From assembly GCA_959599915.1 (NCBI GenBank), contig CAUGJE010000003.1:155059-219058 (forward strand): a DNA stretch of 64,000 nucleotides, read 5' to 3'. The stretch comes from an uncultured Collinsella sp. (GTDB taxonomy: Bacteria; Actinomycetota; Coriobacteriia; Coriobacteriales; Coriobacteriaceae). Below, piece after piece: positions 43,496 to 51,648 of the stretch (its first letter is position 1; each line of letters begins with the position of its first letter). The notes beneath the pieces were generated by a model. The model saw only the letters and a list, made by a program, of their open reading frames with translations. It ran no database searches and was not told the origin of the DNA. The position numbers and the translations under genes were made by a program.

Positions 43496-44427
43496 TGCCC
43501 GGTGAGACTTTTGAATTGCATCCCGGTGATGCGTTGTATCCAGATACGGTTTTGGAGCTCTCTGATGTACCCCAGACGCTCTATGTGCGCGGCAACCCCG
43601 AGGTGCTTTCGACGCCCGCGCTCTCCATCATCGGCGCGCGCAAGGCCTCGCCGTACGGTCTCGCCGTGGCGGAACTTGCGGCCAAGGTGGCGGTTGAGGC
43701 GGGGGTGACGGTGGTCTCGGGCGGTGCGGTCGGCTGCGACCAGGCGTCGGGCTGGGCTGCGGTCAACGCCGGGGGCAAGCATGTCGTGGTACTGGGGACC
43801 GGCGCCGATGTTGTGTATCCGCGCTCGAGCGCCGGCCTCATCACGCGCACACTCGATACGGGCGGCGCGGTCGTTTCGATTTCGCCGTGGGGTATGGGAC
43901 CGCGTAAGTTCGCCTTTCCGCGGCGCAATCGCGTTATCGCCGCCTTGTCGCAGGCGCTCTTTGTTTCCGAGGCGGGCATGCCCTCGGGTACGTTCTCCAC
44001 GGCGGAGGCCGCTATGGACCTGGGACGAGAGCTCCTTGCAGTGCCGGGCTCTATCCTTTCGCCCGAGTCGCGCGGGACCAACTACCTCATCGCTAACGGA
44101 TCCTGCTGCATTATCGACGAGGAATCAATCGAGATGGCCATCTCGCGCATCTACGGCACGCTGCGCTACTCGCGTCCCGATGCACCCGGCATCGCCGATC
44201 TGGACCCCACACAGCAGGCCGTGATGCACGCGCTTATCGCCTCGCCGCTCAAGGTCGACGACATTGCCGCGCTCGTCTCGCTTGATGCTGTCGGCGTGCT
44301 CAAGCTCTTGGGCTCGCTCGAGCTCGAGGGCCTTATCGAGCGCATGATGGATGGAAGGTATGCGCCCTCGAAGTTTGCGCTTCACGCCCAGACTCCCTTC
44401 GGTCACAATGGAAAGCGTGTCAATTAG
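43495..44427 (+). CDS. dprA: DNA processing protein DprA
   Basis: This 310-residue protein loads RecA on incoming single-stranded DNA. The extended Rossmann fold shows SIIGARKASPYG, SGGAVGCDQASGWAAV, VVLGTGADVVYP and FPRRNRVIAALSQALFVSEA, followed by a C-terminal winged-helix-like segment. ATG 43495 overlaps the yifB stop codon (TAATG), with GGGAGGAGGG before it. The protein lacks the N-terminal SAM-like domain of longer DprA proteins. Together with YifB it suggests some competence machinery. Confidence 0.94.
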   Translation: MPGETFELHPGDALYPDTVLELSDVPQTLYVRGNPEVLSTPALSIIGARKASPYGLAVAELAAKVAVEAGVTVVSGGAVGCDQASGWAAVNAGGKHVVVLGTGADVVYPRSSAGLITRTLDTGGAVVSISPWGMGPRKFAFPRRNRVIAALSQALFVSEAGMPSGTFSTAEAAMDLGRELLAVPGSILSPESRGTNYLIANGSCCIIDEESIEMAISRIYGTLRYSRPDAPGIADLDPTQQAVMHALIASPLKVDDIAALVSLDAVGVLKLLGSLELEGLIERMMDGRYAPSKFALHAQTPFGHNGKRVN

Positions 44428-44441
44428 AAAGGTGTTTGCAG

Positions 44442-45779
44442 ATGCAGTTCGATCAGGTGACGGTTATCGGTGGCGGTCTGGCGGGTTCGGAATGTGCGAT
44501 CCAGCTTGCAGATCGCGGGTTTGCCGTAAAGCTGTGCGAGATGCGCCCCCAGGTGAGCTCTCCGGCCCACCATACCGACCACCTGGCCGAGCTCGTCTGC
44601 TCAAATTCGTTTAAGTCAACCCGTCCGGATTCCGCTGCTGGCCTGCTAAAGGCCGAGCTCGAGCGCATGGGTTCGGTGCTGCTCGATTGCGCCCATCGTG
44701 CGGCCGTTCCCGCCGGCGGTGCCCTGGCGGTCGACCGCGTCAAGTTTTCCGAGCTTGTCGAGGCCGAGGTTGCCGCCCGACCCAATATCGAGGTCGTACA
44801 CGGCGAGGTCACGCAGATTCCCGAGGGCCACGTGATCATTGCCGCGGGCCCGCTGTGTTCACCGGCATTGAGCGAAGAGGTCATAAAGCTCGTCGGTGGC
44901 GACGCCTTGGCGTTCTTTGACGCTGCCGCGCCGATCGTCGATGCCTCCACGCTCGATATGGACGTGCTGTTCTCGCAGTCGCGCTACGAGGAGCAGGGGA
45001 GCGGCGACTATCTCAACGCTCCGCTCAACAAGGAGGAGTACGAGGCGTTTATTGAGGCACTCACCACCGCCGACCGCGTGGTGCTCAAGGACTTTGAGGG
45101 CGGCGACCTCTTCCAGGCCTGTCAGCCCGCCGAGGAGGTCGCGCGTACCGGCAAGGATGCTATCCGCTTTGGCGCCATGAAGCCCGTCGGCCTGACCGAC
45201 CCGCGTACCGGACGTCGTCCCTGGGCGGCGATTCAACTGCGCGCCGAGAACAAGGAAAAGACCGCCTATAACCTGGTGGGCTTCCAGACAAATTTGACTT
45301 TTGGCGAGCAAAAGCGTGTCTTCCACATGGTTCCCGGTCTGGAGAATGCCGAGTTCTTCCGTTATGGCGTTATGCACCGCAATACCTTTGTCGATGCGCC
45401 GCACGTTCTTGACGGCACCTTTGCCGTGCCTGGCACGGGCGTGCGCCTCGCCGGTCAGATCACTGGCACCGAGGGGTACATGGAAGCGGTGGCGACCGGT
45501 TTGCTTGCTGCGCTTAACACCTATGCCGAGGCTATCGGTGCGGCTTCTGTGGAGCTTCCTCGCGTGGGCGCCCTGGGTGCGCTCGTGGGCTATGCGACCG
45601 ATCCGGCAACCGTGGGCTACCAGCCCATGCATGTCAATTTTGGCCTGGTGCCGCCACTCGAGGACGGCAAACGCCGCAGTAAGCGAGACCGCTACCAGGC
45701 TTATGCGGATCGCGCCCTCGAGGCCCTTGATGCCTACTTGGCCACGCGTTCCGACTTGTTTGGAGGCGACCGGTCATAG
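44442..45779 (+). CDS. trmFO: Methylenetetrahydrofolate-tRNA-(uracil54-C5)-methyltransferase
   Basis: This 445-residue FAD enzyme makes ribothymidine at tRNA position 54, using methylenetetrahydrofolate. VTVIGGGLAGSECAIQLADR is the FAD site; further conserved blocks are ELVCSNSFKS, LCSPALSE, FGAMKPVGLTDPRTGRRPWA and AVATGLLAALN. ATG 44442 follows AAAGGTG; a TTG two codons earlier is possible. Its stop codon overlaps the probable start of xerC, the conserved trmFO-xerC arrangement. Confidence 0.95.
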   Translation: MQFDQVTVIGGGLAGSECAIQLADRGFAVKLCEMRPQVSSPAHHTDHLAELVCSNSFKSTRPDSAAGLLKAELERMGSVLLDCAHRAAVPAGGALAVDRVKFSELVEAEVAARPNIEVVHGEVTQIPEGHVIIAAGPLCSPALSEEVIKLVGGDALAFFDAAAPIVDASTLDMDVLFSQSRYEEQGSGDYLNAPLNKEEYEAFIEALTTADRVVLKDFEGGDLFQACQPAEEVARTGKDAIRFGAMKPVGLTDPRTGRRPWAAIQLRAENKEKTAYNLVGFQTNLTFGEQKRVFHMVPGLENAEFFRYGVMHRNTFVDAPHVLDGTFAVPGTGVRLAGQITGTEGYMEAVATGLLAALNTYAEAIGAASVELPRVGALGALVGYATDPATVGYQPMHVNFGLVPPLEDGKRRSKRDRYQAYADRALEALDAYLATRSDLFGGDRS

Positions 45780-46696
45780 CCTTTGACCTGTACGATACCG
45801 TCGACTCGTTTATCGCCTACATCGCACGCGTCGAGGGGCTGTCTCCTAATACGGTGACTGCCTATGGATCGCGGTTGGAGCGCTTTGCTGCCTGGTGCGA
45901 GCGTGCGGGCGTCGATGCGCGTATGGCCGACGTGCGTGCCGTCCGCGCGTATTTGGCCGAGCTTTCGCGCGGGCAGGTGGCGCCTCGCACTCTTGCGGCA
46001 CATTTGTCGGCTATTCGGTCGCTCTATCGTTGGATGGCTGCCGAGGGAATCGTGGAGGGCGATGCGGTCTCGGCGATTTCCTCGCCTAAGCTGCCGCGTG
46101 ACCTGCCCGGGGTGCTGACGACCCAGCAGGTCGAGGCGCTGCTCCAAGCCCCCGACACCGCAACGTCCGCGGGACTGCGCGATGCGGCGATGCTCGAGCT
46201 ACTTTATGCATCCGGCGCACGCATCTCAGAGCTTGCGGCGCTCAATGTGGAATCTATCTCATGGTCTGAGCGCACGCTGCGGCTATGGGGTAAGGGGAGC
46301 AAGGAGCGTATCGTTCCTCTGTATCGTCGCGCACTCGAGGCGACGCGCACCTATGTCGAGGAGGGGAGACCGGCGCTGCTTGCGCAGGCAAAGCGTCGCG
46401 ATGCTGCAAACGGTCCCCATCCGCTGTTGATATCTGTGCGCGGCAACCGCATGAGTGCTGCCATGCTCAGGCGACGGTTCCATATGTTGGCGACGCGTGC
46501 CGGCATTCCGGCCGACATCGCGCCGCATGCGATGCGTCATACGTTTGCGACCGATCTGCTTGAGGGCGGCGCTGACCTGCGTTCGGTTCAAGAGTTGCTG
46601 GGACATGCGAGCCTGTCCACGACGCAGATCTACACGCATCTCACGCCCGATCGGCTTAAGCGCGCTGTGGCCCAGGCCCATCCCCGGGGCGAGTAA
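45776..46696 (+). CDS. xerC: Tyrosine recombinase XerC, possible non-canonical ATA start
   Basis: This site-specific recombinase resolves chromosome dimers. The catalytic residues are present (numbers from the proposed start): R149 in GARISEL, H251-x-x-R254 in HAMRHTFA, H277 in LLGHASL and Y286 in IYTHL. The first ATG, GTG or TTG in frame is GTG 45854, but that would remove the first helix of the SAM-like domain. The 26 codons before it read FDLYDTVDSFIAYIARVEGL followed by SPNT, exactly the homologous N terminus. GGAGG at 45762-45766 is nine bases before ATA 45776, which overlaps the trmFO stop. I therefore propose ATA, or CTG 45788, as the start. The product would be 306 residues, normal for XerC. 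Confidence 0.8.
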   Translation: MAFDLYDTVDSFIAYIARVEGLSPNTVTAYGSRLERFAAWCERAGVDARMADVRAVRAYLAELSRGQVAPRTLAAHLSAIRSLYRWMAAEGIVEGDAVSAISSPKLPRDLPGVLTTQQVEALLQAPDTATSAGLRDAAMLELLYASGARISELAALNVESISWSERTLRLWGKGSKERIVPLYRRALEATRTYVEEGRPALLAQAKRRDAANGPHPLLISVRGNRMSAAMLRRRFHMLATRAGIPADIAPHAMRHTFATDLLEGGADLRSVQELLGHASLSTTQIYTHLTPDRLKRAVAQAHPRGE

Positions 46697-46742
46697 GCTG
46701 GGCGGCACGCGTTGCGCTTAGGTGTGTGGTTTTGATTGCGGG

Positions 46743-46771
46743 TTGGCAGGAAGAGGTAATCCTGCTATCAT
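46743..46771 (+). promoter_or_regulatory. rpsB-tsf promoter
   Basis: TTGGCA (46743-46748), a 17-base spacer and TATCAT (46766-46771) lie 140 bases before rpsB. Confidence 0.65.
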
Positions 46772-46912
46772 TCATCGGGTTGCTTCACGGCAACAGGTTT
46801 TTATCACGCACGCGCGGCTACTTCATACCGTGGTGCCCGGGCTTTGGTAGCACATGTCCGGGTTGGTTTTGGAGGATGACCCCGCGCGGAGGCAAACCAC
46901 AGGAGGTTTAAC
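46772..46912 (+). other. Long rpsB 5' untranslated leader, possibly structured
   Basis: About 130 bases of leader hold a GTTGC/GCAAC hairpin near 46780-46797 and a CCCGG/CCGGG pair around 46847-46865, then AGGAGG before the ATG. A leader of this size is common where S2 represses its own operon. I cannot match it to a known leader family. Confidence 0.35.
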
Positions 46913-47641
46913 ATGGCTACCAAGATTAATATCCGCATCCTGCTCGAGGCCGGCTGCCACTTCGGTCACCAGACCCGTCGCTGGAACCCCAAGATGAAGC
47001 CGTTCATCTTCGGTGAGCGCAACGGCATCTACATCCTCGACCTCAAGCAGACCATCCTCGACGCCGACCAGGCCTACACCTTCGTCAAGAACGTCGCCAA
47101 GGGCGGCAACGTGCTGTTCGTCGGCACCAAGAAGCAGGCTCAGGAGGCCGTCAAGAACGCCGCTGAGCGCGCCAACATGCCTTACATCAACCAGCGTTGG
47201 CTCGGCGGCATGCTGACCAACTTCGTCACCATCCGCTCCCGCATCAACCGCATGGAGGAGCTCGAGGCCATGGTCGAGGACGGCCGCATGGCAGTTCTCC
47301 CCAAGAAGGAGCAGGCTGTGCTCGGTAAGGAGCTCACCAAGCTCCAGACCAACCTCGGTGGCGCCCGCGACATGAAGGGCCTGCCCCAGGCTCTCTTCGT
47401 TATCGACACCAAGCGCGAGGAGAACGCCATCAAGGAGGCTCAGCGCCTGAACATCCCCGTCGTCGCTCTGATCGACACCAACTCCGATCCCGACGAGGTC
47501 GAGTACGGCATCCCCTGCAACGATGACGCTATCTCCGCTGTCACCCTTATGTGCGAGCTCATGGCTGACGCCTGCCTCGCTGGCTCCGGCAAGGAGCAGG
47601 TCTCCGAGGCCGAGATGGCCGCTGAGCCCAAGGCCGAGTAA
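46913..47641 (+). CDS. rpsB: Small ribosomal subunit protein uS2
   Basis: This 242-residue S2 has the family blocks LLEAGCHFGHQTRRWNPKM, FIFGERNGIYILDL, NQRWLGGMLTNF and IPVVALIDTNSDPDEV. It is one of the last proteins to join the 30S subunit. ACAGGAGGTTTAAC precedes the ATG. It is cotranscribed with tsf (45-base gap) and ends with a terminator after tsf. Codon use is strongly biased, as expected for high expression. Confidence 0.98.
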   Translation: MATKINIRILLEAGCHFGHQTRRWNPKMKPFIFGERNGIYILDLKQTILDADQAYTFVKNVAKGGNVLFVGTKKQAQEAVKNAAERANMPYINQRWLGGMLTNFVTIRSRINRMEELEAMVEDGRMAVLPKKEQAVLGKELTKLQTNLGGARDMKGLPQALFVIDTKREENAIKEAQRLNIPVVALIDTNSDPDEVEYGIPCNDDAISAVTLMCELMADACLAGSGKEQVSEAEMAAEPKAE

Positions 47642-47686
47642 ATCAGTCTTAGTTAATTCTTTTTCATCTCTTTGAAAGGAACCACA

Positions 47687-48556
47687 ATGGCCCAGATTAC
47701 CGCCGCTATGGTCAAGCAGCTCCGCGAGATGACCGACTCCCCGATGATGGAGTGCAAGAAGGCTCTCGTCGAGGCTGACGGCGACATGGACGCCGCTGTC
47801 GACGTTCTGCGCAAGAACGGCCTCGCCAAGGCTGCCAAGAAGGCTGGCCGTGAGACCAACGAGGGCGCTGTCGCCGCGTTCGTCTCCGAGGACGGCAAGA
47901 CCGGCGCTCTGCTCGAGCTCTCCTGCGAGACCGACTTCGTCGGCTCCAACGCCAAGTTCACCGGCTTTGCTTCCAAGGTCGCTGAGGTTGTCGCTACCAC
48001 CGAGCCTGCTGACGTCGACGCTCTGCTCGAGAAGCCGATGGGCGAGGAGACCGTTTCCTCCGAGCTCACCGAGATGATTCACATCATGGGCGAGAACATG
48101 AAGATCTCCCGTTTCGCCGCCCGCAAGGCTGAGAACGGCGCTCTCGCTTCTTACATCCACATGGGTGGTAAGATCGGCGTTCTCGTCGAGTTCGCTTTCG
48201 AGAAGGCCGAGACCGCTCAGGCTGAGTCCTTCAAGACCTTTGCTCACGACGTTGCCCTTCAGGTTGCCGCCGTCGCCCCGATTTGCGCTACCCGCGATCA
48301 GGTTCCGGCCGAGACCGTCGAGCACGAGAAGCAGATCTACATGGCTCAGGCTGCCGAGTCCGGCAAGCCCGAGGCTATCCAGGAGAAGATGGCTGTTGGC
48401 CGTCTGGAGAAGTTCTACAAGCAGTCCGTGCTCACCGAGCAGGAGTTCATCAAGGACAGCTCCCTCACCATCAAGAAGTACGCTGAGCAGGTCTCCAAGG
48501 AGCTCGGCGACACCATTACCGTCGTTGCCTTTGACCGTCTGGTCCGTGGCGAGTAA
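47687..48556 (+). CDS. tsf: Elongation factor Ts
   Basis: This 289-residue protein is the nucleotide exchange factor for EF-Tu. It starts MAQITAAMVKQLREMT; ATG 47687 follows GAAAGGA. A UBA-like N-terminal domain (MMECKKALVEADGDMDAAV) is followed by the EF-Tu contact motif SCETDFVGSN and the two core subdomains. Length is typical. It follows rpsB in the universal order. Confidence 0.97.
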   Translation: MAQITAAMVKQLREMTDSPMMECKKALVEADGDMDAAVDVLRKNGLAKAAKKAGRETNEGAVAAFVSEDGKTGALLELSCETDFVGSNAKFTGFASKVAEVVATTEPADVDALLEKPMGEETVSSELTEMIHIMGENMKISRFAARKAENGALASYIHMGGKIGVLVEFAFEKAETAQAESFKTFAHDVALQVAAVAPICATRDQVPAETVEHEKQIYMAQAAESGKPEAIQEKMAVGRLEKFYKQSVLTEQEFIKDSSLTIKKYAEQVSKELGDTITVVAFDRLVRGE

Positions 48557-48579
48557 ATAAGCTCTTGTAGCTGGTAATG

Positions 48580-48615
48580 AGCAGGCTGTGGGTTTTACTC
48601 ACAGCCTGCTTTTTC
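48580..48615 (+). terminator. Terminator after tsf
   Basis: AGCAGGCTGTG and CACAGCCTGCT form a perfect 11-bp stem with a nine-base loop, followed by a T-run. A TATTAT at 48639-48644 may be the -10 of a pyrH promoter, without a clear -35. Confidence 0.92.
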
Positions 48616-48673
48616 ATGGCTCCCCGTTGAGCCTTTGATATTATGTTGTGAGTCTAATTAAAGGAGGATCGCT

Positions 48674-49396
48674 TTGTCCGACATCCGATATAAACGCGTG
48701 CTTCTGAAGCTCTCCGGCGAAGCGCTGATGGGCGATGGCAACTACGGCATCGACCCCAAGGTTACCGATCATCTTGCCAAGCAGGTCAAGGAGCTGCTCG
48801 CCGTTGGTCATGAGGTTGGCGTCGTTGTCGGCGGCGGCAACATTTTCCGCGGCATGGCCGGCGCCGCCGGTGGTATGGACCGCGCCCAGGCCGATTACAT
48901 GGGCATGCTCGCTACCGTTATGAACGCGCTTGCCCTGCAGGATGCCTTTGAGCACAACGATGTTCCCTGCCGCGTGATGAGCGCTATCCAGATGAACGAG
49001 ATCTGCGAGCCCTATATTCGCCGTCGCGCCATCAACCACCTGTCCAAGGGCAACGTCGTTATCTTTGCCGCCGGATCGGGTAATCCGTACTTTACGACTG
49101 ACACTGCCGCGGCCCTTCGTGCCTGTGAGATCGGTGCCGAGATTCTGATTAAAGCCACCAAGGTTGATGGCATCTACGACAAGGATCCCGTCAAGTGCTC
49201 CGACGCCGTCCGCTTTGACAAGATCACCTATCACGAGGTGCTCGTTCGCGGCCTGCAGGTTATGGATTCCACGGCTACGGCTCTTTGCCAGGACAACCGT
49301 ATGCCCATTTTGGTCCTCAACATCGATGGCGAGGATACCGTCAAGCGCGCGCTCGCGGGTGAGCCCGTCGGCACGCTCGTCTATCAGGAGGATTAA
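48674..49396 (+). CDS. pyrH: Uridylate kinase (UMP kinase)
   Basis: This 240-residue amino-acid-kinase-fold enzyme phosphorylates UMP. It has RVLLKLSGEALMGDGNYG, VVVGGGNIFRG and GTGNPYFTTD-type AAGSGNPYFTTDTAAALR, then LIKATKVDGIYDKDP. TTG 48674 follows AAAGGAGG. It heads the pyrH-frr-uppS-cdsA-dxr-rseP-ispG-proS operon, which has gaps of at most 25 bases throughout. Confidence 0.97.
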   Translation: MSDIRYKRVLLKLSGEALMGDGNYGIDPKVTDHLAKQVKELLAVGHEVGVVVGGGNIFRGMAGAAGGMDRAQADYMGMLATVMNALALQDAFEHNDVPCRVMSAIQMNEICEPYIRRRAINHLSKGNVVIFAAGSGNPYFTTDTAAALRACEIGAEILIKATKVDGIYDKDPVKCSDAVRFDKITYHEVLVRGLQVMDSTATALCQDNRMPILVLNIDGEDTVKRALAGEPVGTLVYQED

Positions 49397-49398
49397 GC

Positions 49399-49935
49399 AT
49401 GGCAGAGAACATCACCGCCCACATGGACAAGTCACTCGAGTCCCTCAAGCACAACTTCTCTAAGGTCCGCACTGGCCGCGCCAACGCCAACATCCTGTCT
49501 GACATCACCGTCGACTACTACGGTGTTCCCACGCCCGTCACGCAGGTTGCCGCCGTTAAGACCCCCGAGGCCCACATGCTGCTTATCGAGCCGTGGGATA
49601 AGGCGCTCATTAATGCCATCGTCAAGGCCATCAGTGCCTCCGACCTGGGCATTACCCCCAACTCCGATGGTACCGTCGTACGTCTGCCGTTCCCGGCTCC
49701 CACCGAGGAGCGTCGTCGCGAGCTCGTTAAGGAGTGCCGCGAGTACGCCGAGCAGGCCAAGGTCTCCATCCGCAACATCCGCCGCGACTTTAACAACAAG
49801 CTCGAGCGCGACGAGGAGCTCACCGAGGACGACGTCCGTCGCGAGCAGGCCAAGGTCCAGAAGCATACCGACGAGTATGTTGCCAAGGTTGAGGAGCTTC
49901 TGAAGGAAAAAGAAGCCGAGGTCATGGAGATCTAA
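49399..49935 (+). CDS. frr: Ribosome recycling factor
   Basis: This 178-residue factor splits post-termination ribosomes with EF-G. FSKVRTGRANANILSDI, DLGITPNSDGTVVRLPFPAP and TEERRRELVKECREYAEQAK are the conserved segments of the long helical domain and hinge. It starts two bases after pyrH. At 178 residues it is slightly shorter than the usual 185. Confidence 0.96.
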   Translation: MAENITAHMDKSLESLKHNFSKVRTGRANANILSDITVDYYGVPTPVTQVAAVKTPEAHMLLIEPWDKALINAIVKAISASDLGITPNSDGTVVRLPFPAPTEERRRELVKECREYAEQAKVSIRNIRRDFNNKLERDEELTEDDVRREQAKVQKHTDEYVAKVEELLKEKEAEVMEI

Positions 49936-49936
49936 G

Positions 49937-50731
49937 GTGCAATACGACGAGCATAAACTGGTCGAGTACTTTGCCGACGCCCCTGCGGGCGTCGGTTTTT
50001 CCGACCTTGACCTCAATAACATTCCGCACCATATTTCGTGCATCATGGACGGCAACGGCCGTTGGGCCACGGCGCGCGGTCTTGCCCGCACCGAAGGCCA
50101 CAAGGCCGGCATCGTCTCGCTGCGCGAGATCATTACCGCCTGCGTGCGCCTGGGCGTCGACGTGCTTTCGGCCTATGCATTTTCGACCGAAAACTGGAAT
50201 CGCCCGCAGCACGAAGTCAACGTTCTGATGCACCTGTTTGCCAAGACGTTTATCGATGAGTTACCGCTGCTTAAGCGCGAGAATGTTCGCGTTGTCTTTT
50301 TGGGCGATATTTCCGCGCTGCCCAAGAAGACCCGCGACGTCTTTGAGCGCGGCCTTGCCGAGTGCGCCGACCATACCGGTATGACGCTGGCGCTGGCCGT
50401 TAACTACGGTGCCCGTGCTGAGATCACCCGCGCTGTCCGCCAGATCGCACTTGATGCCGCCGCTGGAAAGATCGATCCCGCCGCTATCGACGATGATATG
50501 GTTGCTTCGCACCTGTACACCGCCGGTCTTCCCGATCCGGAGCTCGTGATTCGCACTTCTGGCGAGTTGCGTCTTTCGAACTACCTGCTGTGGCAGGTTG
50601 CCTATTCCGAGTTCTATGTCACCGATACCTATTGGCCCGACTTTGATCGTTGGGGCCTTGTCGACGCCATTTTGGCCTACCAGGGTCGCGACCGTAGGTT
50701 TGGTGGACTGAGTAAGACCGAGGAGGCTTAA
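49937..50731 (+). CDS. uppS: Undecaprenyl diphosphate synthase
   Basis: This 264-residue cis-prenyltransferase makes the C55 lipid carrier for cell-wall synthesis. The catalytic Asp is D38 in IMDGNGRWATARG. ALAVNYGARAEI and DPELVIRTSGELRLSNYLLWQ (quoted as VIRTSGELRLSNYLLWQ) are family signatures. GTG 49937 directly follows the frr stop; the first 30 residues are a variable extension. Its substrate supply genes dxr and ispG lie in the same operon. Confidence 0.96.
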   Translation: MQYDEHKLVEYFADAPAGVGFSDLDLNNIPHHISCIMDGNGRWATARGLARTEGHKAGIVSLREIITACVRLGVDVLSAYAFSTENWNRPQHEVNVLMHLFAKTFIDELPLLKRENVRVVFLGDISALPKKTRDVFERGLAECADHTGMTLALAVNYGARAEITRAVRQIALDAAAGKIDPAAIDDDMVASHLYTAGLPDPELVIRTSGELRLSNYLLWQVAYSEFYVTDTYWPDFDRWGLVDAILAYQGRDRRFGGLSKTEEA

Positions 50732-50733
50732 TC

Positions 50734-51648
50734 GTGTCCGAACGTCCAAAGGCATCCGCTCCCAAGGCGCCTACTTCCGCGAGGCCAGCGCGTAAGGCTG
50801 CCACTGCAGGAGCGCCTACAGCGAAGGGCGGCTCCGGTTCGTGGCTGGCGGGCTTTATCACCCGCGCCGCCGCCGGTATCGTCTATGCCGTTGTCTTTAT
50901 CCTGTGCCTGGTTTTGGGTATTGTTCCCACGGCCATCTTCGTGTCCGTCATGAGCGGTCTGTGCTGCTATGAGTTCTTCCGTATGACGAGGCTCGATGGC
51001 AAGGTTGCCAACGAGCGCCTTGGTATTGCTGCCGCCGTGCTCTTTCCGCTCTCGGCACTGGGCGATTCGCTGCTGTTGAACGCCCTGCTGTTCGCTTTGA
51101 TGCTTGCGGTTGGTATCTGGTATGTCTGGTCTCCGCGCACTCGCATCTCTGATGTTGCCGTGACGCTCATGGGTCCTATCTACACTGGCTTTATGCTGTC
51201 GGCCATCGTGCTGTTGCGCGATGCCGTGCCCGGTTTTGCCGGCGCCCTGCTTTCGGTGGGCGTTTGCGCGTCCCTTTGGGTCTCCGACTCGTTTGCCTAC
51301 ATCGTGGGCAGCCGCATCGGTAAGCATAAGATGGTCCCCAAGATCTCTCCCAAAAAGAGCTGGGAAGGCTTTGTCGGCGGCATTTTGGGCTCTGTCTTGA
51401 TCTGGCTCATCCTGTGGGCAACGCACTTCTACAAGCTGAGCCTGCCCTATGCACTGCTGTGCGGCGTGGTCGTCTCCATCCTGGGCGTTATCGGCGACCT
51501 CATCGAGTCGCGCATCAAGCGCGGTGTGGGCGTCAAAGATTCCGGCAATCTTATCCCGGGCCACGGCGGCATGCTCGACCGCAGCGATTCGCTCATTTTT
51601 GGCTGCATTACCGCGCAGCTGCTGCTGATGATCGGAGGCGTGCTGTAA
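50734..51648 (+). CDS. cdsA: Phosphatidate cytidylyltransferase
   Basis: This 304-residue membrane enzyme makes CDP-diacylglycerol for phospholipid synthesis. It has about eight hydrophobic segments after a 35-residue Lys/Ala-rich cytosolic start. The C-terminal CDS signature is present as KRGVGVKDSG followed by NLIPGHGGMLDRSDS. GTG 50734 follows GAGGAGG. Its stop codon overlaps the dxr start (TAATG). Confidence 0.95.
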   Translation: MSERPKASAPKAPTSARPARKAATAGAPTAKGGSGSWLAGFITRAAAGIVYAVVFILCLVLGIVPTAIFVSVMSGLCCYEFFRMTRLDGKVANERLGIAAAVLFPLSALGDSLLLNALLFALMLAVGIWYVWSPRTRISDVAVTLMGPIYTGFMLSAIVLLRDAVPGFAGALLSVGVCASLWVSDSFAYIVGSRIGKHKMVPKISPKKSWEGFVGGILGSVLIWLILWATHFYKLSLPYALLCGVVVSILGVIGDLIESRIKRGVGVKDSGNLIPGHGGMLDRSDSLIFGCITAQLLLMIGGVL

